52,027 nt of DNA from Micromonospora thermarum. Its GTDB lineage: Bacteria; Actinomycetota; Actinomycetes; Mycobacteriales; Micromonosporaceae. Location: contig NZ_JAATEO010000037.1 of NCBI RefSeq assembly GCF_012034245.1, positions 1 to 52,027 on the forward strand, read 5' to 3'. Both the position numbers and the translations under genes were made by a program. The notes below the pieces were generated by a model, which worked only from the letters and a program-made list of their open reading frames with translations, did not search any database and was not told the origin of the DNA. Of the stretch, positions 27,933 through 35,420 are shown in pieces (positions within the stretch are counted from its first letter, which is position 1; every line of letters begins with the position of its first letter).

Positions 27933-29461
27933 CCGCGCAGTTCACCCCGGCCGGCACGCTCACCGCCGAGGACCTGGGCACCATCCACCTGATCGGGGTC
28001 GGCGGGGTCGGCATGAGCGGCCTGGCCCGGCTCTTCCTCACCCGGGGCATCCCGGTCTCCGGCAGCGAGCTGCGCGAGTGGCCCTCGCTGGCCGGCCTGC
28101 GCGCGCTCGGCGGCACGATCCACATGAGCCACGAGGCGTCCAACCTCGACGGCGTGGACACCGTCGTCTACTCGTCGGCGATCCCGCAGGACCACCTGGA
28201 GATGGTGGAGGCACGCCGCCGTGGCCTGCGGGTGCTGCACCGCTCGGAGGCGCTCGCGGCGGCCATGACCGGCCGCCGGACGGTCGCGGTCGCCGGCACC
28301 CACGGCAAGACCACCACCACGTCGATGGTGACGATGGTGCTCCAGCAGGCCGGCGCGGACCCGTCCTTCGTGATCGGTGGGGAGATCTCCGAGGTCGGCT
28401 CCGGGGCGCACCACGGCACGGGCGAGTACTTCGTGGTGGAGGCGGACGAGAGCGACCGCTCCTTCCTCATCTACCGGCCGTTCGTCTCGGTGATCACCAA
28501 CATCGAGGCGGACCACCTCAACACGTACGGCGACCTGGCCAACCTGGAGGCGACGTTCGCCGAGTTCGCCCGCCTCACCGACCCGGACGGGTTCATCATC
28601 ACCTGCGCCGACGACGCGGGCGGCCGGCGGCTGGCCGAGACGCTGCGCGGCGAGGGCCGGCGGGTGTACACGTACGGCACGTCCGACGACGCCGACCTGC
28701 GGCTGACCGAGATGACGTCGTCGGCCAAGGGGATCCGCTACCTCGCCGAGATCGACGGGCGCTCGCTGGGCGAGTTCCGGCTGCCGGTGCCGGGGCGGCA
28801 CATGGGCCTCAACAGCGCCTCGGCGGTGCTCACCGCGTACCTCCTGGGCCTGCCCCTGGAGGCCGCGGAGGCCGCGCTGGCGGCCTTCCCGGGCGTGCGG
28901 CGGCGCTTCGAGCGCAAGGGCGTCGCGGACGACGTGCTGGTGTACGACGAGTACGCCTACCACCCGACGTCGATGACGCTGGCGCTGCAGACGCTGCGGG
29001 AGGTGGCCGGCGACGGCCGGCTGATCGTGGTGTTCCAGCCGTACCGGCTCTACCGCACCCGGGACCTCCAGACGGAGATCGCCGGGGCTCTCGCGATCGC
29101 CGACGAGGTGGTCCTGCTGGAGGTCTTCGGCCCGGGCGAGCAGCGCGGGCCCGGGGAGGGCTCGGCGGCGTTGATCGAGGCGGTGCCGCTGCCGGCGGAC
29201 CGGAAGGTCTTCGTCGACTCGTGGGACGCGGTGCCGGCCGAGGTGGCCCGGCGGGCCCGGCCGGGCGACGTCGTGGTGACCATGGGCGCACCGCCCATCT
29301 CGCTCATGGGTGACCAGCTGCTCGACGCGTTGGCGGTGCGCGGTGCCGGCCCGCCCACCGGCACCGTGCCGGGCGGCGAGACCGGTGGCGCGACGACGAT
29401 CGGCGGCACCGTCCCGGGTGTCGCCGGCGGCGCGGTACCGGACGCGTCCACGGCCGGATGA
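27929..29461 (+). CDS. murC: UDP-MurNAc:L-alanine (or glycine) ligase MurC
   Basis: This 510-residue Mur ligase adds the first stem amino acid. It has the N-terminal IHLIGVGGVGMSGLARLF, the P-loop G123-T-H-G-K127-TTT, the segments VVEADESDRSFL and TNIEADHLNTYGD, and YDEYAYHPTSMTLALQTLRE in the C-terminal domain. The last ~45 residues are a Gly/Thr/Pro-rich extension. Micromonospora peptidoglycan is known to carry glycine at position 1, so this enzyme may use glycine; the sequence alone does not settle it. Overlaps murG (ATGA) and ftsQ. Confidence 0.96.
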   Translation: MTAQFTPAGTLTAEDLGTIHLIGVGGVGMSGLARLFLTRGIPVSGSELREWPSLAGLRALGGTIHMSHEASNLDGVDTVVYSSAIPQDHLEMVEARRRGLRVLHRSEALAAAMTGRRTVAVAGTHGKTTTTSMVTMVLQQAGADPSFVIGGEISEVGSGAHHGTGEYFVVEADESDRSFLIYRPFVSVITNIEADHLNTYGDLANLEATFAEFARLTDPDGFIITCADDAGGRRLAETLRGEGRRVYTYGTSDDADLRLTEMTSSAKGIRYLAEIDGRSLGEFRLPVPGRHMGLNSASAVLTAYLLGLPLEAAEAALAAFPGVRRRFERKGVADDVLVYDEYAYHPTSMTLALQTLREVAGDGRLIVVFQPYRLYRTRDLQTEIAGALAIADEVVLLEVFGPGEQRGPGEGSAALIEAVPLPADRKVFVDSWDAVPAEVARRARPGDVVVTMGAPPISLMGDQLLDALAVRGAGPPTGTVPGGETGGATTIGGTVPGVAGGAVPDASTAG

Positions 29462-30273
29462 GTCCCGGGCCGGCGCGCGGGCGCACCACCGGCGCGGACG
29501 GCGGCGGCCGCCGGGGCGCGGCCCGCCGCTGGCAGCTGGTCCGGGCCGGCAGTGACGCCGTCCCCGCCTCGACCCGCCGGTTCATGGCCCGCGCCCGGCA
29601 GCGCCGGATGCGGGCGGCGCTGCCCTGGGCGGTCGCGGCCGGCGTGCTCGCGCTCGCCGCGCTCGTCGCGTGGACCGTGCTCGGGACGGGGTTGTTCGGC
29701 GTCCGCGAGGTGCGCGTGGAGGGCGCGGAGCTGGTCACCCCGGTGCAGGTGCGCGACGCCGCCGGCGTGGCCGACGGTACGCCGCTGGCCCGGGTCGACC
29801 TGGCCGGCACCGCCCGGCGGATCGGTGCCCTGCCCGCGGTCGAGCGGGCCGAGGTGACCCGCGACTGGCCGGACGCGCTGGTGATCCGGGTGACCGAGCG
29901 GACCGGTGTGGCCGTGGTACCGCAGGGGGAGCAGTTCGTCGTCGTCGACCGGGCCGGGGTGGTCTTCCGGACCCTCGCCGAGCGGCCCGGAGGCCTGCCG
30001 CTGGTCCGGCTGGCGGCGCCCGGCCCGGCGGACGCGGACACCCGTGCCGCTCTGGACGTGCTCGCCGCGCTGACCCCGCAGCTGCGGGCGGAGCTGGTGG
30101 ACGTGACCGTCGAGGGGCTCGCCCGGATCACGCTCAACCTGCGTGGCGAGCGGCGGGTGGTGTGGGGCGACGCGACCCGGGGCGAGGACAAGGCGCGGGT
30201 CGCCACGGCGCTGCTGGACCGCGAGGCGGCGACGATCGACGTGAGCGCGCCCGACGTGGTGACCTTCCGGTGA
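29458..30273 (+). CDS. ftsQ: Cell division protein FtsQ
   Basis: This 271-residue bitopic protein has a basic cytoplasmic N-terminus (~50 residues), one transmembrane helix (ALPWAVAAGVLALAALVAWTVL, ~54-75), a POTRA domain (LFGVREVRVEGAELVTPVQVRDAAGVADGTPLARVDL) and a beta domain (ERAEVTRDWPDALVIRVTERTGVAVV). It links FtsL/FtsB to the divisome. ATG 29458 overlaps the murC stop. A hairpin (30289-30307) follows the stop codon. Confidence 0.93.
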   Translation: MSPGPARGRTTGADGGGRRGAARRWQLVRAGSDAVPASTRRFMARARQRRMRAALPWAVAAGVLALAALVAWTVLGTGLFGVREVRVEGAELVTPVQVRDAAGVADGTPLARVDLAGTARRIGALPAVERAEVTRDWPDALVIRVTERTGVAVVPQGEQFVVVDRAGVVFRTLAERPGGLPLVRLAAPGPADADTRAALDVLAALTPQLRAELVDVTVEGLARITLNLRGERRVVWGDATRGEDKARVATALLDREAATIDVSAPDVVTFR

Positions 30274-30288
30274 GTGTGACGTGTCCGA

Positions 30289-30307
30289 ACGCGGCGACAC
30301 GCCGCGT
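30289..30307 (+). terminator. Hairpin after ftsQ (possible weak terminator)
   Basis: ACGCGGCG (30289-30296) pairs with CGCCGCGT (30300-30307) across a three-base loop. No T run follows, so termination would be inefficient or factor-dependent. It separates ftsQ from the ftsZ promoters. Confidence 0.4.
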
Positions 30308-30313
30308 GGTTGC

Positions 30314-30342
30314 TTGGTTCGACGGGCGGGGGCGCATACGTT
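30314..30342 (+). promoter_or_regulatory. Putative upstream ftsZ promoter
   Basis: TTGGTT (30314-30319), a 17-base spacer and TACGTT (30337-30342) give a plausible housekeeping-type promoter about 155 bases upstream of ftsZ. Confidence 0.4.
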
Positions 30343-30362
30343 GCCCCGAAGAGGATCAGTGG

Positions 30363-30393
30363 TTGACATAACTGTAACCCTCTAGTAGAGGGT
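30363..30393 (+). promoter_or_regulatory. Putative proximal ftsZ promoter with palindromic operator
   Basis: A perfect -35 TTGACA (30363-30368) and TAGAGG (30386-30391) are separated by 17 bases. The -10 lies in the right arm of a perfect palindrome, ACCCTCTA (30377-30384) and TAGAGGGT (30386-30393) around one base. A regulator bound there would block RNA polymerase. The predicted leader is about 105 bases. Confidence 0.65.
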
Positions 30394-30502
30394 GAGGGTT
30401 TAGGCCCGAACCCCGCTGGTGAACAGCGTCCGTCGACCGCTGACCCTGGCCAAGCCGTGTGGGGCCGGCCCATGCCAATCTCGAGGGGGAAAGGACCTTC
30501 AG

Positions 30503-31618
30503 ATGACACCTCCGCACAACTACCTGGCGGTCATCAAGGTCGTCGGCATCGGGGGCGGCGGCGTGAACGCCGTCAACCGAATGATCGAGGTTGGGCTCAA
30601 GGGCGTCGAGTTCATCGCGATCAACACCGATGCGCAGGCGCTCTTGATGAGCGACGCCGACGTCAAGCTGGACGTCGGCCGTGAGCTGACCCGAGGGCTG
30701 GGCGCCGGTGCCAACCCGGACGTCGGCAAGAACGCCGCCGAGGACCACCGCGACGAGATCGAGGAGGTGCTCAAGGGCGCCGACATGGTCTTCGTGACCT
30801 GCGGCGAGGGTGGCGGCACCGGCACCGGCGGGGCGCCGGTGGTGGCGAACATCGCCCGCAAGCTCGGCGCGCTCACCATCGGCGTGGTCACCCGGCCGTT
30901 CTCGTTCGAGGGCAAGCGCCGCCAGGTGCAGGCCGAGTCGGGCATCGACGAGCTGCGCAACCAGTGCGACACGCTGATCGTGATCCCGAACGACCGGCTG
31001 CTCGCGCTCGGCGACCGGAACATCTCCATGATGGACGCGTTCCGCACCGCCGACCAGGTGCTCCTCTCCGGTGTCCAGGGCATCACCGACCTGATCACGA
31101 CCCCCGGTCTGATCAACCTGGACTTCGCCGACGTCAAGAGCGTCATGAGCGGCGCCGGCAGCGCCCTGATGGGCATCGGCAGCGCCCGCGGGGAGAACCG
31201 CGCGGTGGAGGCGGCCGAGGCGGCCATCTCCAGCCCGCTGCTGGAGCAGAGCATGGACGGCGCGCGCGGCGTGCTGCTCTCCATCGCCGGTGGCTCGGAC
31301 CTGGGCCTGTTCGAGATCAACGACGCCGCCCAGCTGGTCACCGACGCGGCGCACCCGGACGCGAACATCATCTTCGGCGCGGTCATCGACGACGCCCTCG
31401 GTGACGAGGTGCGGGTCACCGTGATCGCGGCGGGCTTCGACGGGGGTGCGCCCTCGTACAAGGCGGCCGAGCCGGCTCGCAAGACCAACCAGAACCAGCC
31501 GGCGCCGCCCGCGACACCGGTCCCGCCGCCGGCCACCATGCCGGCTCCGCAGCAGTCGCCCCGCCGGGTCCTCTTCGACGACGTCGACGTGCCCGACTTC
31601 CTCAAGAACGGTTCCTGA
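30503..31618 (+). CDS. ftsZ: Cell division protein FtsZ
   Basis: This 371-residue tubulin homologue forms the Z ring. The N-terminal VVGIGGGGVNAVNRMI, the tubulin signature G103-GGTGT-G109 in EGGGTGTGGAPV, the synergy loop NLDFADVKSVMSGAGSALMGIG and the C-terminal peptide DDVDVPDFLK are present. The linker is short and Pro-rich. The frame opens at 30419, but ATG 30503 is chosen because GGGGAAAGGA lies upstream and the protein then begins like other actinobacterial FtsZ. The pgeF (DUF152) gene that often follows ftsZ is absent. Confidence 0.98.
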   Translation: MTPPHNYLAVIKVVGIGGGGVNAVNRMIEVGLKGVEFIAINTDAQALLMSDADVKLDVGRELTRGLGAGANPDVGKNAAEDHRDEIEEVLKGADMVFVTCGEGGGTGTGGAPVVANIARKLGALTIGVVTRPFSFEGKRRQVQAESGIDELRNQCDTLIVIPNDRLLALGDRNISMMDAFRTADQVLLSGVQGITDLITTPGLINLDFADVKSVMSGAGSALMGIGSARGENRAVEAAEAAISSPLLEQSMDGARGVLLSIAGGSDLGLFEINDAAQLVTDAAHPDANIIFGAVIDDALGDEVRVTVIAAGFDGGAPSYKAAEPARKTNQNQPAPPATPVPPPATMPAPQQSPRRVLFDDVDVPDFLKNGS

Positions 31619-31627
31619 GCCCTGCCG

Positions 31628-32374
31628 ATGACCGACAGTCACGCTCCGGTGCGTCCCGACCGGCGTGCCGAACTCGCGGCCGGCCTCGCCCGCGTCCGCT
31701 CCCGGATCGCCGACGCCTGCGCCGCCGCCGGCCGGGACCAGGGCGAGGTCACCATGATCGCGGTGACGAAGACGTACCCGGCTGGCGACGTGGTCGCGCT
31801 GGTCGGGCTCGGGGTCACCGACGTGGGGGAGAACCGCGACCAGGAGGCGGCCGGGAAGGCGGCCGAGGTGGCGGCGGCCGGGGTGACGCCCCGGTGGCAC
31901 TTCATCGGCCAGTTGCAGCGCAACAAGGCGAAGTCGGTGGTCCGGTACGCCGACGTGGTGCAGTCCGTCGACAGTGTCCGGTTGGCCCGGGCGCTGGACG
32001 CGGCGTCGGCGGCCGGCCGGGACCGGCCGTTGGACGTGCTGGTGCAGGTCAGCATCGACGGCGACGCGGCCCGAGGGGGCGCGCTGCCGGGCTCCGCCGA
32101 CCCGGACGCGGGGCTGGATCCGGTCGCGGAGGCGGTGGTCGGGGCGGACGGCCTCCGGCTCGGCGGCCTGATGGCGGTCGCGCCGCTGGGCTGGGAACCG
32201 GAGCGGGCCTTCGCCCGGCTCGCGGAGGTCGCGGCCGCTTTCCGGGCGCGTCATCCGGAGGCGACGGTTCTCTCGGCGGGAATGAGCGGCGACCTGGAAA
32301 TGGCGATCCGCTACGGCGCGACACATGTCCGGGTGGGCAGCGCGTTGCTCGGAATGCGTCCCACGCTGCGGTAG
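31628..32374 (+). CDS. YggS/PROSC-family pyridoxal phosphate homeostasis protein
   Basis: This 248-residue PLP-binding protein has MIAVTKTYPAGDV, whose Lys binds PLP, then DVGENRDQEAAGKAAEV, WHFIGQLQRNKAKSVV, LDVLVQVSIDGD and the phosphate-binding LSAGMSGDLEMAIRYGATHVRVGSALLG. It contains a ~15-residue acidic insert after VQVSIDGDAARGG. It begins nine bases after ftsZ without a clear ribosome binding site, so translation may be coupled. The family maintains cellular PLP balance and commonly lies between ftsZ and sepF. Confidence 0.95.
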   Translation: MTDSHAPVRPDRRAELAAGLARVRSRIADACAAAGRDQGEVTMIAVTKTYPAGDVVALVGLGVTDVGENRDQEAAGKAAEVAAAGVTPRWHFIGQLQRNKAKSVVRYADVVQSVDSVRLARALDAASAAGRDRPLDVLVQVSIDGDAARGGALPGSADPDAGLDPVAEAVVGADGLRLGGLMAVAPLGWEPERAFARLAEVAAAFRARHPEATVLSAGMSGDLEMAIRYGATHVRVGSALLGMRPTLR

Positions 32375-32568
32375 CCTGACCGCCAGAAGCAAATTACATC
32401 GGTGTTGTTTTGGTGGGAGCGGCATTCCCCGGATCGGGGGTCGTGGCGCGCGACGCGAATCGTGCGCCGGGGGATTGCCGGTCCGGTCCGGTGGGCAGAG
32501 ATGATCCACTCGCGACAAGCGACACGGCACGGGGGTGCGTGCCGCACGGCGGACGGGAAGGGCGCGGG

Positions 32569-33264
32569 ATGGGTGCGCTGCGCAAGGCGGGGGTCTGGCT
32601 CGGTCTGGTCGAGGAGGACGACGAGCGGGGCTACGACGACGGTGGCTACGACAAGGGTGGCTACCGCGATTCGCGGTACCGGTCGAGCCGGTACTCGGAG
32701 GACTTCACCGACGAGGACGAGGACGACGCCGACGAGCCGCCGGCGCCCCGGCCGCGGCTGGGTGACCGGGGCCGGCTGACCGAGCGGGCCGCCGCGCGGT
32801 CCGGCGACGGCGAGCGGGTGGAGACGGAGCGGCCGGAGCGGGTCGAGCGGTCCAGCGTCCGGTCCATCACGCGGTCCGCCGCCGCCGAGACGTCCGGTGC
32901 CCTGACCTACCACACCCGCGACAACCTGGCCCTGGCGCCGCAGGCACCGGCCCGTGAGCGCGCGGTCGTGGCGGACGAGGAGCAGCGGTACCAGATCACC
33001 ACGCTGCACCCCACCACCTACCGTGAGGCGCGCACCATCGGCGAGCACTTCCGCGACGGCGTGCCGGTGATCATCAACCTCACCGAGATGGACGAGGCGG
33101 ACGCCCGGCGCCTGGTCGACTTCGCCGCCGGTCTGGCGTTCGGGCTGCGCGGTACGATCGAGCGCGTGACCAATCGGGTGTTCCTGCTCTCACCGGCCAA
33201 CGTCCAGGTCACCGCGGAGGACAAGGCCAAGATCGCTGAGGGCGGCTTTTTCAGTCTCAGTTGA
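32569..33264 (+). CDS. sepF: Cell division protein SepF
   Basis: This 231-residue protein anchors FtsZ to the membrane. It starts with the amphipathic MGALRKAGVWLGLVEEDD, has a Tyr/Gly/Asp-rich linker and Arg-rich segment (~residues 20-125), and ends with the SepF fold YQITTLHPTTYREARTIGEHFRDGVPVIINLTEMDEADARRLVDFAAGLAFGLRGTIERVTNRVFLLSP. The frame is open upstream to 32410; ATG 32569 is chosen from the membrane-targeting helix and GGGAAGGG. TAGCCT (32371-32376) at the yggS end may be a promoter for the 194-base leader. Confidence 0.96.
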   Translation: MGALRKAGVWLGLVEEDDERGYDDGGYDKGGYRDSRYRSSRYSEDFTDEDEDDADEPPAPRPRLGDRGRLTERAAARSGDGERVETERPERVERSSVRSITRSAAAETSGALTYHTRDNLALAPQAPARERAVVADEEQRYQITTLHPTTYREARTIGEHFRDGVPVIINLTEMDEADARRLVDFAAGLAFGLRGTIERVTNRVFLLSPANVQVTAEDKAKIAEGGFFSLS

Positions 33265-33295
33265 TCCCGCCCGAGCGCAAGGGACGTCGCCTGTC

Positions 33296-33601
33296 GTGTT
33301 GTCGATCGTGCTGCAGGTTCTCTACCTGATCCTGTATGTCTTCCTTTTGCTTCTTCTGTCCCGATTCGTGTTGAGCGCCGTTCTCCAGTACGGCCGACGG
33401 TGGCAGCCGGGGCGCGGGGCATCGGCGGGTCTGGAATCCGTGTGGAGCGTCACTGATCCCCCTCTCAGCGCGTTGAGGCGTGTGATCCCTCCGCTGCGAA
33501 TTGGTACCGTGAGCATCGACCTGGCCTCCCTTGTGCTCCTGGTTATCCTGTTCGTGCTGATGGAGTTCGTGTTGAGGCCGTTGATCATCGGGACCACCTG
33601 A
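33296..33601 (+). CDS. YggT family membrane protein
   Basis: This 101-residue protein has two hydrophobic stretches (LQVLYLILYVFLLLLLSRFVLSAVL and DLASLVLLVILFVLMEFVLRPLI) joined by the conserved VTDPPLSALRRVIPPLRIGTVSIDL. These features define the YggT family, often located between sepF and divIVA. It begins at GTG 33296, and its TGA overlaps an ATG at 33601. Role in septum or membrane organisation is likely but not established. Confidence 0.92.
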   Translation: MLSIVLQVLYLILYVFLLLLLSRFVLSAVLQYGRRWQPGRGASAGLESVWSVTDPPLSALRRVIPPLRIGTVSIDLASLVLLVILFVLMEFVLRPLIIGTT

Positions 33602-33645
33602 TGACCGACGCGCTTTCGCGGCCGCAACTGACCCGAGGAGTTTCG

Positions 33646-34446
33646 ATGCCGCTGACCCCGGCCGACGTCCACAACGTCGCCTTCAAAAAGCCGCCGATCG
33701 GCAAGCGGGGGTATGACGAGGAGGAGGTCGACGCCTTCCTGGACGAGGTCGAGCGCGAGCTTGCCCGTCTGATCGAGGAGAACAACGAACTGCGCGCCCA
33801 GGTGGAGCGCGGCGGCCGGGGCCCGGCCCCCGCCGGTCCCGGTGGCGACGCCCGTCTCGCCGCCGAGCTCAACGAGGTCAAGGCGCAGCTCGACCGGGTG
33901 CAGCGCGACAAGGCCGCGGCCGAGCAGGCCGCCCGCGCGATGCAGGCGGAGCTGGAGCAGGTCCGCGCCACGGGGGGCGCCGCGGTGTCCGGCGACGGCG
34001 AGCAGCAGGCGCTGCGGGTGCTGATGATGGCCCAGCGGACCGCCGACGACCACGTCTCCGACGCCCGCCGTGAGGCCGACCAGCTGCTCTCCGAGGCCCG
34101 TTCCAAGGCCGAGGAGGTCACCCGCGAGGCGCGCGCGAAGGCCGACGCCCTCGAACGCGACGCCCGCCAGCGTCACCAGGAGGCCATGGGTGGTCTCGAC
34201 GCCAAGCGCACGGCGCTGCAGAAGCACATCGAGGAGCTCAAGCAGTTCGAGCGTGAGTACCGGACCCGCCTGAAGGCCTACCTGGAGAGCCAGCTGCGCG
34301 ACCTCGACGGTCGCGGCCAGGGCCTGGAGGCCGAGATGAACCGCGCCGAGAGCGGCCGGGTCGCGGGCGGCAACGGCCTCGCCGCGGCCGGTCTCGCCGG
34401 CTCCTACGGCGGCGGTCGTTCCGGCACCCTGGAAGGCGGTCGCTGA
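33646..34446 (+). CDS. divIVA: Polar growth and division protein DivIVA (Wag31)
   Basis: This 266-residue protein recruits the apical growth machinery to cell poles. The N-terminal membrane-binding domain reads MPLTPADVHNVAFKKPPIGKRGYDEEEVDAFLDEVE, followed by coiled coils (~residues 30-50 and 85-225) separated by a Gly/Pro-rich linker, and a Gly-rich tail. ATG 33646 is chosen over 33601 because the protein then begins with the canonical residues and GAGGAG precedes it. It ends the dcw cluster. Confidence 0.96.
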   Translation: MPLTPADVHNVAFKKPPIGKRGYDEEEVDAFLDEVERELARLIEENNELRAQVERGGRGPAPAGPGGDARLAAELNEVKAQLDRVQRDKAAAEQAARAMQAELEQVRATGGAAVSGDGEQQALRVLMMAQRTADDHVSDARREADQLLSEARSKAEEVTREARAKADALERDARQRHQEAMGGLDAKRTALQKHIEELKQFEREYRTRLKAYLESQLRDLDGRGQGLEAEMNRAESGRVAGGNGLAAAGLAGSYGGGRSGTLEGGR

Positions 34447-34519
34447 CCACCGGCCGGCGACCGTCCCCGGTGACGGTCGCCGGCTTCGCCACATCGGTAC
34501 GACGCGGCGGGGGTGAGCC

Positions 34520-35116
34520 GTGATAGTCGCCAGTCTCCTGCTCATCCTCCTCGCGGTGGTGCTGCTGGTGATCGGCCTGGCCGGCGGCTCCAGCCTCCTG
34601 CTGATCATCTCCATCGCGGCCAGCCTGCTGGCCGCCGTCGCGCTGGTCGCGGGTGCCCGCCAGGTGGCCGCCGCCCGAGCGACGGCGGAACCGGTCCGGC
34701 CGCGTGGCGGTCCGGACACCACAGGCGCGTACGGGCCGCCCGTGGACACGGGCGTCCCCGTCCAGCACGTTCCTCCGACGGTCGACGACGGCGGCGCCGG
34801 GTGGCGGCAACCACCCGAGCCGCCGGCGGCCGACCCGTCGACACCGGTCGAACCGTTCGACGACGAGCCCGCCACGCAGGACGTCCCGGTGGCCGACGCC
34901 GCGCGGCTGGCCCGCCTCGACAACGAGGTGCGGGTGGTCGACGGTCGCCCCCGGTACCACCTCCCCGGGTGCCCACACCTGGTCGGCCGGGAGCACGAGC
35001 CGCTGCCCGTGGCCGAGGCCGTCGAGCTCGGCTTCACGCCGTGCGTCCACTGCACGCCGGCCACCGCCCTGCTCGCCGAGGACGGGCGGATCACCAGTGG
35101 TGGCGCGGGTGCCTGA
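34520..35116 (+). CDS. Membrane protein with a C-terminal Ada-like Cys motif, function unknown
   Basis: This 198-residue protein starts at GTG 34520. Two adjacent N-terminal transmembrane helices (residues ~2-45) are followed by an acidic/Pro-rich linker and a C-terminal segment VVDGRPRYHLPGCPHLVGREHEPLPVAEAVELGFTPCVHCTP. The spacing of Cys/His (YHLPGCPHL ... PCVHC) resembles the Ada-type zinc-binding fold. Its place directly after divIVA suggests a cell envelope link, but I do not recognise a named family. Confidence 0.75.
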   Translation: MIVASLLLILLAVVLLVIGLAGGSSLLLIISIAASLLAAVALVAGARQVAAARATAEPVRPRGGPDTTGAYGPPVDTGVPVQHVPPTVDDGGAGWRQPPEPPAADPSTPVEPFDDEPATQDVPVADAARLARLDNEVRVVDGRPRYHLPGCPHLVGREHEPLPVAEAVELGFTPCVHCTPATALLAEDGRITSGGAGA

Positions 35117-35417
35117 CGCGCCGGCCGGCGTCGCCCCGCTCACCGTCGCCGTCCGGGTGAAGCCCGGCTCCGCCCGTACCCGGGTCGGCGGCCGGTTCGA
35201 CGGCCCGCACGGTCCCGCCCTGATCGTCGCGGTCACCGCGCCTCCGGTGGACGGGCGGGCCACCGAGGCGGCCCGCAAGGCCCTCGCCGACGCGCTCGGC
35301 GTCCGGCCCGCCGCGGTGTCGCTGCGCACCGGCGCCGCCAGCCGCGACAAGCTCTTCCTCGTCGAGAAGGCCACCCCGGACCTGGTCGGGGCGCTGCACC
35401 GCCTCCGCGACGGCTGA
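35100..35417 (+). CDS. DUF167 (YggU) family protein
   Basis: This protein of about 105 residues shows the DUF167 pattern VRVKPGSARTRVGGRFDG...LIVAVTAPPVDGRATEAARKALADALGVRPAAVSLRTGAASRDKLFLVE. Three GTG codons are possible starts (35097, 35100, 35109); all overlap the end of the preceding gene, so translation is probably coupled. Function is unknown; the family is often found near dcw genes. Confidence 0.85.
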   Translation: MARVPDAPAGVAPLTVAVRVKPGSARTRVGGRFDGPHGPALIVAVTAPPVDGRATEAARKALADALGVRPAAVSLRTGAASRDKLFLVEKATPDLVGALHRLRDG

Positions 35418-35420
35418 GGG

